Source: Candidatus Martarchaeota archaeon (GTDB lineage Archaea > Micrarchaeota > Micrarchaeia > Micrarchaeales > CABMGC01). From it: 12,801 bases of DNA. This document shows, one piece after another, positions 6,409 through 12,737 of the stretch (its first letter is position 1; each line of letters begins with the position of its first letter). A program made the translations under genes and the position numbers. The notes under the pieces are model-generated. The model ran no database searches and was not told the DNA's origin. It saw only the letters and a program-made list of their open reading frames with translations. The stretch is taken from NCBI GenBank assembly GCA_023485825.1, contig JAMCZF010000049.1, positions 2,610 to 15,410 on the forward strand, in the 5' to 3' direction.

Positions 6409-6427
6409 GCTGTAATATCGGAATAAA

Positions 6428-6438
6428 GGTTTAAGTAG
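6428..6438 (-). promoter_or_regulatory. Possible TATA box for OTC inside the upstream gene's end
   Basis: The minus strand reads CTACTTAAACC, centred about 25 nt upstream of the OTC ATG at 6408. It overlaps the stop codon of the preceding gene. OTC may therefore have its own leaderless transcript besides read-through from the S8e cluster. Confidence 0.35.
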
Positions 6439-6883
6439 ATTCTGTACTGCCGCCTTGTTTTATCAGGTATTCCTCGATGAGCTTTACGTCCATGATGTCC
6501 TTCTCACGGCCGAACGCCTTCTTCCAGGCAAGCAACTCTTCAAGCCTTACTACAGGGACCCCATCGATCATTTCAGCATCTGCGATGAGTTTTGTGACGT
6601 CGCGGCGGTAGGAATCGCTGGACCACCATGTCTTCATAACTTCGAAGCTGTCCTTTACGAGCTTCTTGCCTCCGTCTGAAAGAGTTTCTTCCTTCCACTC
6701 CCCGGTTGCCTCAAACCTTGCGTACAGCTCAGGCGTGACTATGATGTCTATGTCGTTTGTTTCCCTTATTCCGTGTACAGCAAGCGGCACTGACCCGAAA
6801 ATCGCGTATTTTCCCATAGGGAGATTGAGTTCTTTGACCTTCCTTTTTATCTCGTCAAAATTCGTTGACACACCGGGTTGCAT
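6431..6883 (-). CDS. Small nucleotidyltransferase-fold protein (150 aa)
   Basis: The N-terminal half carries the signature of minimal nucleotidyltransferases: YAIFGSVPLAVHGIR at 26-40 (G30-S31), followed by NDIDIIV at 43-49. D44 and D46 fit the paired metal-binding acids. The later REKDIMDVKLIEEYL also fits this fold, seen in AbiEii/MNT-like and DUF6036-like proteins. Members transfer nucleotides to proteins or RNA, sometimes as toxins, but the reaction here cannot be told. No partner antitoxin (HEPN or winged helix) is adjacent. The gene starts directly after the stop of the 124-aa gene (TGA-ATG) and is followed 22 nt later by OTC, so it probably belongs to the S8e transcript. Confidence 0.7.
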   Translation of the reverse strand: MQPGVSTNFDEIKRKVKELNLPMGKYAIFGSVPLAVHGIRETNDIDIIVTPELYARFEATGEWKEETLSDGGKKLVKDSFEVMKTWWSSDSYRRDVTKLIADAEMIDGVPVVRLEELLAWKKAFGREKDIMDVKLIEEYLIKQGGSTEST

Positions 6884-7258
6884 TCATCCGAATATCGCGC
6901 CGAGCCCCTGCTCGCTCTGCTCCCTCTCGCCCTCGACTATTTCGATTACCTTGGCTTCTGTGTCGCTGTCTGCGCGCTTTATGCTCTTTACAGAGGCCTT
7001 GAGCTTCTTATCGGCCTTCTCGAGGAATTCGTCACCTGCGCTAAGGTACAGGTAGTACTTCTTCGTGTCGAGATTGAGCGATATGCCGTCCTTTATGCTG
7101 TAGTCCTGCCTGGCGAATATGATGTTTGCCTGCGCATCGTCCCTTAGCGCCGCAAGCTCCTCCTCGCTGAGGCTCTTGTCAAGGTATGGGTCGTACTCCA
7201 TGAGCTTCTTGAGCTCGTTCGCGTCTCCGGAGTCGCAGGTGTAGACGCGTGCGGGCAT
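6884..7258 (-). CDS. Unknown protein between S8e and the nucleotidyltransferase (124 aa)
   Basis: This is a soluble protein starting MPARVYTCDSGDANELKKLM. It has an acidic helical region at about 11-42. A short beta-rich middle follows (NIIFARQDYSIKDGISLNLD at 45-64, KKYYLYLSAGDEFLEKADKK at 66-85), then a charged helical C-terminus ending GLGAIFG. The middle block looks like a conserved core of a small domain, but I do not recognise the family. It starts 4 nt after the S8e stop and its own stop touches the next ATG, so it is tightly co-transcribed with a ribosomal protein gene. A role near translation or RNA is possible by context only. Confidence 0.75.
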   Translation of the reverse strand: MPARVYTCDSGDANELKKLMEYDPYLDKSLSEEELAALRDDAQANIIFARQDYSIKDGISLNLDTKKYYLYLSAGDEFLEKADKKLKASVKSIKRADSDTEAKVIEIVEGEREQSEQGLGAIFG

Positions 7259-7262
7259 CGCA

Positions 7263-7658
7263 TCACTTGAGCAGCCTAGCGTTTATGCTGCCTTCCCTGC
7301 CTGGCCTGTTGGTTATAACTGCTTTGCCCTCGTCAGTGTCTATCACTGTGCCCTTCGTCATTATCTTCAGCCTTGCGAAGTTCCTGTTGTCCCTGGACTC
7401 GATGATGGATTTTATCCTGGCCTTTTTGTATGATGAACCGACAAGCAGGTTTGCATATGCAGCATACTTGAGCTTGTTCTTGTACGATGCCCCGCGGCCG
7501 CGCACTTGGTTCACCTTGTTCTCCTCGCCAAGCCTTGTGTTGGCGAAGTAGCCGCCCATCTCGTATCTTTTCTTGTCCCTGTTCTTCTTTTTCAGCTTCC
7601 CGTTGCCCTTCAGCTTCCTGTCAGACCTTCCGTGCAGCTGCGATCCAAACTGACTCAT
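7263..7658 (-). CDS. rps8e: Small ribosomal subunit protein S8e
   Basis: This archaeal/eukaryotic-type ribosomal protein binds rRNA in the small subunit. The sequence has the family outline throughout: the basic N-terminus LHGRSDRKLKGNGKLKKK, KKRYEMGG and TRLGEE at about 29-46, VRGRGASYKNKLKYAAYANL in the middle, and ITKGT/V-type strand TKGTVIDTDEGKAVITNRPG near 101-120. It ends GSINARLLK. The length of 131 aa is usual for archaea. It is the first gene of the minus-strand cluster leading to OTC. A TATA element about 32 nt upstream is shared with the divergent Cgi121-like gene. The start is MSQFGSQLHGRS, with no better upstream choice. Confidence 0.96.
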   Translation of the reverse strand: MSQFGSQLHGRSDRKLKGNGKLKKKNRDKKRYEMGGYFANTRLGEENKVNQVRGRGASYKNKLKYAAYANLLVGSSYKKARIKSIIESRDNRNFARLKIMTKGTVIDTDEGKAVITNRPGREGSINARLLK

Positions 7659-7683
7659 GGTAACAACTCAGTTGACTTAGTAG

Positions 7684-7695
7684 ATTTATATATTT
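7684..7695. promoter_or_regulatory. Symmetric TATA element between S8e and the Cgi121-like gene
   Basis: ATTTATATATTT is nearly palindromic. Its centre lies about 32 nt from the S8e ATG (7658) and about 32 nt from the ATG at 7722. No second TATA box is visible in the 63-nt gap, so both genes probably use this one, each with a leader of a few nucleotides. Confidence 0.6.
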
Positions 7696-7721
7696 GGAAG
7701 TAAAGGTTATTAACGTTTTTG

Positions 7722-8183
7722 ATGGACAATCGTTTTTGGGGACAGGGCCTCTTCAAGGGGATAAGGCCGGCAGCGTGCCTTGCAAGGTCAGACCTCAGCA
7801 GAGAGGAGCTCCTCGATGCCGCATTGAAGTTATCCGGCGGCAGCAATTTCGTGCTTCTTATGAAGAACAGCAGGGGCCTTCAAGACAGGCTGTTGCCCGC
7901 ATTCATGAACGCGTATCTCAGGCATGCTGAGGGGAACATGCGCGCGTCCTCGCTGCAGAAGGAGGTGCTGCTCTTCGCCGCGGGCACGATGAACATAGGC
8001 AAGGCGATAAGTAACAGAGGAATTGTGGACCCTAGGGAGTTTGTGGCGTTCGCAAGCGGCAGGGCGTTGCTTGATACGTTCATCAGATTGTCGCATTCCA
8101 GGATAACGAAACAGTATAAATTATCGGTTAAGTGGGATTCTGCGAGAGAGGCCGCGATGGCGGGCCTGGTGGGAGACGCGTGA
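7722..8183 (+). CDS. KEOPS complex subunit Cgi121-like (153 aa)
   Basis: KEOPS makes the t6A modification at position 37 of tRNAs reading ANN codons; Cgi121 binds the tRNA and the Bud32 kinase. The match is by pattern: a central helix LLPAFMNAYLRHAEGNMRAS at 57-76, then the most typical part SLQKEVLLFAAGTMNIGKAI at 77-96, and a strand DPREFVAFAS. The C-terminal helix contains SAREAAMAGLV, like the family's closing (E)-x-x-AL-(L/V) helix. The length of 153 aa fits. I chose the ATG at 7722 over a TTG one codon upstream because the TATA spacing suits it. No other KEOPS gene is present. Confidence is moderate because divergence in this family is high. Confidence 0.62.
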   Translation: MDNRFWGQGLFKGIRPAACLARSDLSREELLDAALKLSGGSNFVLLMKNSRGLQDRLLPAFMNAYLRHAEGNMRASSLQKEVLLFAAGTMNIGKAISNRGIVDPREFVAFASGRALLDTFIRLSHSRITKQYKLSVKWDSAREAAMAGLVGDA

Positions 8184-8200
8184 TCTTTTCCTTTTCTTCG
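8184..8200 (+). terminator. Pyrimidine/T-rich stop signal after the Cgi121-like gene
   Basis: The sequence TCTTTTCCTTTTCTTC follows the stop codon at once. T-rich runs of this kind end archaeal transcripts without needing a hairpin. It sits before the next gene's TATA box. Confidence 0.5.
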
Positions 8201-8215
8201 TACGCCTTAGGACAA

Positions 8216-8226
8216 GATTTATAAGC
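8216..8226 (+). promoter_or_regulatory. TATA box for the 207-aa gene
   Basis: GATTTATAAGC is centred about 34 nt upstream of the ATG at 8255. Transcription would start near 8246, leaving a leader of about 9 nt that includes GGTGA, a ribosome-binding site. This supports 8255 over the upstream TTG at 8234. Confidence 0.6.
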
Positions 8227-8254
8227 GTCTGGATTGATTTCAAATGGTGATATA

Positions 8255-8878
8255 ATGGCGATTTTGGTAGCGGCGCGGTCGAGGGTAGTGTCCGGAGAGA
8301 AGCCCGCTGTGAAAGTGAATTTGACCCCTATGTTGAGAATTTTAGGCGAGGCGGAAAACTTCTCAGAGGCGATTTTTTCTGCACATAGGTCTTCTGCGGC
8401 AGTGGGCAGGTTCACAGACATCATGGACTGGGTTTCGTGCCCGGAGATGGTTGCGCTGCTGAAGGTGAATGGAAAACTTATATCTCCGGTGGGAAACTTC
8501 GTGTACGCATATTATAACGGCCCTGAAAATCATGGGGTGCACTGCCGTAGAACCGATGGCGCTGCTGTTAAGCCGGTTGAGGACGTTGATTATTGGTACA
8601 AGTTGGTGCCTTATGAAGAAAAAGTGTATGTGAGCGCCGGAACAAGAACGGACAGCAAGGTAATTATTGGGGTTGGAGTGTGGGAGGAGGCTGGCATCGT
8701 GGTCGTGCCTGCCGAAGATGCCAGGACGTTTAGGCCCGTATACGTGCTTGCCAGGGACGTAGCTATGCGCCCTGCGGGGCGTGACATTGCCAGCGTGAAC
8801 TGGCACGCGAAAGGGGGAGGATTGCACGTTGCCGCATTCATAGGCGCTTCCAGGCACAGAGTCAGAGAAGAACAATGA
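8255..8878 (+). CDS. Unrecognised soluble protein (207 aa)
   Basis: I do not recognise this protein. It has no signal peptide or membrane helix and looks like a mixed alpha/beta cytoplasmic protein. Features that can be seen are an N-terminal helix-strand part (1-60), two cysteines C62 and C97, and an aromatic stretch FVYAYYNGPENHG at 82-94. A beta-rich centre follows (KVYVSAGTRTDSKVIIGVGV at 123-142, GIVVVPAED at 147-155). The C-terminus HAKGGGLHVAAFIG (184-197) is Gly- and His-rich. The ATG at 8255 has a TATA box and a GGTGA site just upstream. Its last 17 nt overlap the end of the PiT gene on the other strand. Confidence 0.75.
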   Translation: MAILVAARSRVVSGEKPAVKVNLTPMLRILGEAENFSEAIFSAHRSSAAVGRFTDIMDWVSCPEMVALLKVNGKLISPVGNFVYAYYNGPENHGVHCRRTDGAAVKPVEDVDYWYKLVPYEEKVYVSAGTRTDSKVIIGVGVWEEAGIVVVPAEDARTFRPVYVLARDVAMRPAGRDIASVNWHAKGGGLHVAAFIGASRHRVREEQ

Positions 8879-9782
8879 TGCGCGCCGCGGCGTAAGCAAC
8901 AGAAACGCTGAAAACAGCGGTGAATATCCAGATGGATGCTATCTGCACGGCCGGCTTCTTTGAGAGAAGCTTTTCCTTGTAGCCGAGGCCCGTGCCGTAA
9001 ATGGTGCTTGTCAGCATCTGCGTGTTCGATAGGGGTATGCTGAGGAGGGTGGCGAACTCGACGAACGCGGCAGCGACAAGCTGCGACACGAGCGCATTAG
9101 CATAGCGGATCGGTATTATCTCGTTGCCTATCCTGCGCAGCTCCCCAGAACTCAACAGGAAGCTGCCGAGGACTATTGCAAGCAGTATAACGACATATGC
9201 GTACCACGTCGGCTGGAGCACAGATGCGACAACCCCTATGGTGTTCGCGCCTAGGGTAAATGCGGTGAAGAACGACAACACTAGGAGAAGGATGCGCACT
9301 GTCCTCACTCCATTCCAGACCTTGTCCCTGTACAGGGCCTTCTGCACTGCGCGCAGCGCGACTGACGCCATCACGAGGGATAGAATGCCGGCGATTATCC
9401 AGAAGAGCAGTATCTCTGCCACGAACCCCGTGTCGAGGGTGCCGTACGCGAGCCCAACACCAATTAGAGCGGAGATGAACGTGACGGAGAGCGACTCTGG
9501 CACGCGCTTCCTGTGCGCGATTATGAACACCGCTATCGAGATTATGAATATTATTGGTGCAAGTAAGCTCCCTGAGGGCATGAGCCGGCTTACCCCGAAG
9601 CGGAGTATGCTCCCCTGGAGCAGGAAGCCCGCGGCGTACCCGATTATGGTGAGGACCACGCCGTTCCTCTTGCTTACGACCCTTCCGGTTATAGCCGGTC
9701 CTGAACATGCCGAGAGGTTGTTTCCTGACACAAGAGCGACTAGCACAAAGGCGAGGACCAAGTCAATGATTTCGGTTAGCAA
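8862..9782 (-). CDS. PiT-family (Pho4) inorganic anion transporter (306 aa)
   Basis: This is a polytopic membrane protein, probably a cation-coupled phosphate transporter. About eight to ten hydrophobic segments fill its length. The inverted-repeat signature of the family is visible twice: LVSGNNLSACSGPAITG at 17-33 and FTLGANTIGVVASVL at 175-189. The motif IPLSNTQMLTSTIYGTGLG at 249-267 matches the P-x-S-x-T-H region. The usual GAND signature lacks its Asp in both repeats (GNNL and GANT), so ion coupling or substrate may differ. CysP shows that PiT relatives can carry sulfate. It starts 9 nt after the DUF47 gene, its likely regulatory partner, and its end overlaps the 207-aa gene. Confidence 0.85.
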   Translation of the reverse strand: MLTEIIDLVLAFVLVALVSGNNLSACSGPAITGRVVSKRNGVVLTIIGYAAGFLLQGSILRFGVSRLMPSGSLLAPIIFIISIAVFIIAHRKRVPESLSVTFISALIGVGLAYGTLDTGFVAEILLFWIIAGILSLVMASVALRAVQKALYRDKVWNGVRTVRILLLVLSFFTAFTLGANTIGVVASVLQPTWYAYVVILLAIVLGSFLLSSGELRRIGNEIIPIRYANALVSQLVAAAFVEFATLLSIPLSNTQMLTSTIYGTGLGYKEKLLSKKPAVQIASIWIFTAVFSVSVAYAAARIIVLL

Positions 9783-9791
9783 TCGACCACG

Positions 9792-10424
9792 CTACGTAGT
9801 GAGAGCGAGGATTATGCTCATGAATATGTCTGATGAATCCTCGCAGTCATCGAGTATGTCGTCATAGACATAAGCGAGATCGGTTATGTGGTAAAAGGCC
9901 TTGAACCCGACATTCGCCTTGTATGCATAGTCGAGAAGTGAGTCGCGCACGGCGTCGCCATTGTTCTCTATGGCTTTTATCCTGTGCCTGAGCTCACGCA
10001 TCCTGCCTATGCTCTTTGTTCCGTGCATTTCTATCAGCATGCCTATTGCTGAATCGGCAAGCCTGTTGAATTCGCGCATCCGCGCATTGACATAATCTGC
10101 AATCCTTTTGCTCTTTATTCTGTAGCGCAGGAGCTGCCTTGAAAGCTTGAACACGGAGTCGGTGATGTTCTCCTCCTTGCCCGACATTATTATCATGTTG
10201 TCTATGAGATTCGGCGCTATGGCCCCTGAAACTATCACGTGTGAAATCTTGAAGTACTCCTTCGAAGACTCCCTCTCGAGGCGTTTTATTGCGCCGAGGC
10301 TTCCGCGGCCCCAGATTATGTCCCTGAGGAGATGATTCGACTTATGGGCTATGCGCAGTATGCCTTTTGTCTGTGCGAACGCCTTTTCCTCTCCAGTTTC
10401 AAAGAAGCTGCCTATGCCCCACAT
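9792..10424 (-). CDS. DUF47 (PhoU-like) family protein, PiT partner (210 aa)
   Basis: DUF47 proteins are all-helical, PhoU-like and usually encoded beside PiT transporters, whose activity they are thought to control. The sequence is helical throughout, starting MWGIGSFFETGEEKAFAQTK, and contains ERESSKEYFKISHVIVSGAI at 50-69. The family's second repeat shows ENNGDAVRDSLLDYAYK at 153-169, and the acidic C-terminal helix is TDLAYVYDDILDDCEDSSDI at 181-200. The acidic clusters fit metal-ion binding as in PhoU. The ATG overlaps the stop of the upstream nuclease gene by one nucleotide (TAATG), which suggests translational coupling. The PiT gene follows after 9 nt. Confidence 0.87.
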   Translation of the reverse strand: MWGIGSFFETGEEKAFAQTKGILRIAHKSNHLLRDIIWGRGSLGAIKRLERESSKEYFKISHVIVSGAIAPNLIDNMIIMSGKEENITDSVFKLSRQLLRYRIKSKRIADYVNARMREFNRLADSAIGMLIEMHGTKSIGRMRELRHRIKAIENNGDAVRDSLLDYAYKANVGFKAFYHITDLAYVYDDILDDCEDSSDIFMSIILALTT

Positions 10425-11068
10425 TACTCCACCAAGAACTCCGAGTTAACGACCTTGAATATAGACTCTGCCTTCTTCTTTCCTATTTTTTCCACTTTCA
10501 TGAGCTCCTTTATATCTGCATTGCACAGGTTGCGAATGGTCTTGAAGTTGTTTATCAGGTTTTTCGCAAGGTTTGGTCCTATGCCGGGCAACGAACCCAG
10601 GATAAGAAGCTGCCACTGATACTGCGTGTATGCCTTCTTACTTCCCGCAAGCCTCGGCTCCCTTCTCTTCCCAAGCTGCTCGCGCTCCGCGAACTTTGCC
10701 AGCATGTATGACGTGTCTGATGGGCTCTCCGAGTTCAGAACAAGCACGCCGTAATCAGTGTATAGCGAGAGCACTGCGCCAAGAATCGCGTTCCTCCCCA
10801 GCGTACACTCCCCAAGGTCCCCTTCAATGAGTATTATGGGATTCTTGAAGGCTTCCCGAAGCCGGGTTGCCTGGTCGAATATCCTCGAGTCCATTATCGA
10901 GCTTTCGAAATCGTGCACTGTCTTGCGCTCTATGCACATCCGGTCAGATACTATGTAATCGCCGACAGGCAGCTGTGCGAATGACAGTTTCACGTTCTCC
11001 TGCGCCAAGCTGTCGATTATCTCAAGGTTCCGCTCCCTGTTGTCAACTATCAGGCGCAATTCCGGCAT
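10424..11068 (-). CDS. XPF/Hef-type ERCC4-domain nuclease (214 aa)
   Basis: This is a structure-specific endonuclease of the archaeal XPF/Mus81/Hef family, acting on branched DNA in repair and fork processing. The ERCC4 domain spans about 3-130. D9 and R11 lie in VDNRE, GDY at 36-38 carries D37, and the active-site motif IERKTVHD at 46-53 has the E-R-K-x3-D pattern. Two helix-hairpin-helix motifs follow: LPGIGPNLAKNLI at 160-172 and MKVEKIGKKKAESIF at 190-204. There is no helicase domain, so it is the short form that works as a homodimer, with PCNA in some archaea. I see no clear PCNA-binding tail. It is the first gene of an operon with DUF47 and PiT. Confidence 0.92.
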   Translation of the reverse strand: MPELRLIVDNRERNLEIIDSLAQENVKLSFAQLPVGDYIVSDRMCIERKTVHDFESSIMDSRIFDQATRLREAFKNPIILIEGDLGECTLGRNAILGAVLSLYTDYGVLVLNSESPSDTSYMLAKFAEREQLGKRREPRLAGSKKAYTQYQWQLLILGSLPGIGPNLAKNLINNFKTIRNLCNADIKELMKVEKIGKKKAESIFKVVNSEFLVE

Positions 11069-11087
11069 GGTACAATAAGGACAAGAA

Positions 11088-11097
11088 GTTTATTAAA
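11088..11097 (-). promoter_or_regulatory. TATA box for the nuclease-DUF47-PiT operon
   Basis: The minus strand reads TTTAATAAAC, centred about 25 nt upstream of the ATG at 11068. The operon mRNA is therefore predicted to begin at or very near the start codon. Confidence 0.55.
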
Positions 11098-11203
11098 CAG
11101 CATTGCACACACGTGGATTTTGTCGGAAGTGCTGGAGTGCAACGCAACAGAAAGAATAAAAGCACAAGAGGTTATGGTAATCCAGACGTGCATGCAGATA
11201 ACG

Positions 11204-11222
11204 ACACACACACACACACACA
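11204..11222 (+). repeat. (AC)n dinucleotide tract, 19 nt
   Basis: Nine AC units plus a final A lie about 42 nt upstream of the surface-protein ATG at 11265. No other simple repeat of this length is in the window. The surrounding 196-nt gap (11069-11264) holds no gene that I can support. A possible TATA element for the plus strand, AGAATAAAAG near 11153, lies about 110 nt from the ATG. Confidence 0.9.
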
Positions 11223-11264
11223 AGAAAGCAAACAGTTAGTCACAACCATAAATCCCAGTCAGCG

Positions 11265-11630
11265 ATGGAGTACCTCAGCACCTATGGCTGGACGGTACTC
11301 GTCATAGGCATAATCATATTCGGGCTCTACGAAAGCAACATTTTCGGAGGCACAAGCAATCTGCCGACTGCGTGCGTAGCGCAGTCCGGATTCCTGTGCA
11401 GCAAACCGTCGATGAACACTACTGGCAATGTTATCGTAACATTTGGCGAGGCGCTCGGGGTTCCCATCAGCATAACAGGAACTGCATGCATCAATACAAC
11501 ATCAGCGCAGCCATCCTCTGCCTTTGTCACTGCATCTACCAACATAGTGCAGGGGCAGGAACTCAGCATGACCTTCCAGTGCCCGTTGCCATCCAATACA
11601 ATAGGCACGCCGTTCACGGGAACCCTTTAG
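11265..11630 (+). CDS. Surface protein, N-terminal part (ends at in-frame TAG)
   Basis: The first 30 residues, MEYLSTYGWTVLVIGIIIFG and on, form an N-terminal membrane anchor of the MEYL-x-TYGW type common in Micrarchaeota surface proteins. An extracytoplasmic domain follows with CVAQSGFLC at 37-45 and further cysteines C75 and C106, so two disulfides are possible. The part ends GTPFTGTL at 114-121 and then meets TAG (11628-11630). In relatives this strand, FTG-x-(hydrophobic)-W, runs on through a Trp into the next strand. After the TAG the same frame does run on as IKYTKGGVVGQVSQIATLTA. The piece is therefore probably the truncated head of a longer protein. No clear ribosome-binding site precedes the ATG. 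Confidence 0.75.
   Translation: MEYLSTYGWTVLVIGIIIFGLYESNIFGGTSNLPTACVAQSGFLCSKPSMNTTGNVIVTFGEALGVPISITGTACINTTSAQPSSAFVTASTNIVQGQELSMTFQCPLPSNTIGTPFTGTL
11628..11630 (+). other. In-frame TAG interrupting the surface-protein frame
   Basis: This is codon 122 of a frame that is otherwise open from 11265 to 12737. By family pattern the expected residue is Trp, so a single TGG to TAG change would explain it. TAG also serves as the normal stop of three other genes here (hydrolase, DUF373, DUF47), so a general recoding of TAG is not indicated. Confidence 0.75.
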
Positions 11631-11651
11631 ATAAAGTACACGAAGGGCGGT

Positions 11652-12737
11652 GTGGTAGGGCAGGTGAGCCAGATTGCGACGCTTACCGCGAAGGCGATAA
11701 CATCGAACTCGCTGGGGTCATCTGGTGGTGGCGGGGGAGGGAGCAGTGTAACAGCATATGTGCCGGTTACACTTACCAACAGCCAGAGCAGTTCTACGTC
11801 ATCGAACTTCCAGCAGATGGTGTTCTTCAATCCCTCGCAGGCCGGGTACTCAGCAGATGAGATGGCGAATCTAAGCAACATCGAGTTCACAACAGGCGCA
11901 AACGGTGCGGGCACTGTGCTCAGGGCATGGATGGAGAGCGGTGCCTCCAAGAGCGCAACAAACACAGCCGTGTGGGTGAATCTGGGAGGCAGCACAGTAG
12001 CAGGAAGCGGAGGCACGCTCACGATTTACATGAACTTTATGTCTGACAACTCGCCTGTGACGAATGGTTATACGGGCTATGCACCGCAGTCGTGGTGTGC
12101 ATCAGGATGCTTCCAGACATCTTACGCGCAGTACGACAACTGGGCGAGCGTGTTCACGAACTATTGGAACTTTGCAGGGACGACACTGCCGAGTGGATGG
12201 ATTGCCGAGAGTAGCTTCTCATCATATTCAGTCAACAACGGACTTACTATAACTGGAGTTGCAGCAAGCGGCTACCTTTCGACTGGAATCTCCCTATCAC
12301 CTCCAATAATAATAGAAACATACGGCAACTTTCCAGTGGAATCCCTTGCCATCCCCGTATATAACATATTCCTCGGAATCTCTGCTAATGCGAACCTCTT
12401 CACTTGGCAGACTGCAGGAGCAGGCGGAGCAGGATATTACGTACAAGCATACGCAAGCGGCGGAAACACCGAATTTATTGGAACTGGCGTGAACGGTATT
12501 TTCAGCCTTGTAATACCAACATCGACAACTACATACGGGCAGGTAAATTACGGAACACCCAGTACAACAAGTACTGCTGGAAACCCAATTACTTATCCCG
12601 CAGCATTAAGCAACCCATACAACAGCGACGGCCAAGCAGGAACATTTGATGCCCCCACAACACAGACATGGCTTCGCACCCGCGCATACCCTCCTTCCGG
12701 CGTGATGCCTTCATTCAGCTTCGGGGGCGTTGCGTAA
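11652..12737 (+). CDS. Surface protein, C-terminal part (DUF2341-like plus lectin-like domain)
   Basis: This lies in the same frame as the preceding piece; the open frame starts right after the TAG at 11631, and the first start-like codon is the GTG at 11652. Residues are numbered from there. A strand (QVSQIATLTAKA) that completes the head domain is followed by a flexible GSSGGGGGGSS linker at 22-32. A DUF2341-like beta domain begins VTAYVPVTLTNSQ at 33 and contains RAWMESG at 91-97 and GTLTIYMNF at 121-129. A lectin- or LamG-like part follows with YDNWASVFTNYWNFAG at 161-176 and closes RTRAYPPSGVMPSFSFG. It has no signal or anchor of its own, so alone it would stay in the cytoplasm. This supports one original surface protein of about 490 codons. 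Confidence 0.65.
   Translation: MVGQVSQIATLTAKAITSNSLGSSGGGGGGSSVTAYVPVTLTNSQSSSTSSNFQQMVFFNPSQAGYSADEMANLSNIEFTTGANGAGTVLRAWMESGASKSATNTAVWVNLGGSTVAGSGGTLTIYMNFMSDNSPVTNGYTGYAPQSWCASGCFQTSYAQYDNWASVFTNYWNFAGTTLPSGWIAESSFSSYSVNNGLTITGVAASGYLSTGISLSPPIIIETYGNFPVESLAIPVYNIFLGISANANLFTWQTAGAGGAGYYVQAYASGGNTEFIGTGVNGIFSLVIPTSTTTYGQVNYGTPSTTSTAGNPITYPAALSNPYNSDGQAGTFDAPTTQTWLRTRAYPPSGVMPSFSFGGVA

Noticed and set aside
9124..9867. 247-codon plus-strand open frame
   Set aside because: It is entirely antisense to the PiT gene and shows no family motif; the membrane-protein frame explains the base composition.
10867..11307. Long plus-strand open frame across the nuclease start and the following gap
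   Set aside because: It is antisense to the conserved ERCC4 domain, and its product is low-complexity and includes the translated AC repeat.
11265..12737. Global reassignment of TAG to an amino acid
   Set aside because: Three other genes in the window end plausibly at TAG, and Trp is the expected residue, which points to a local nonsense change or read-through.
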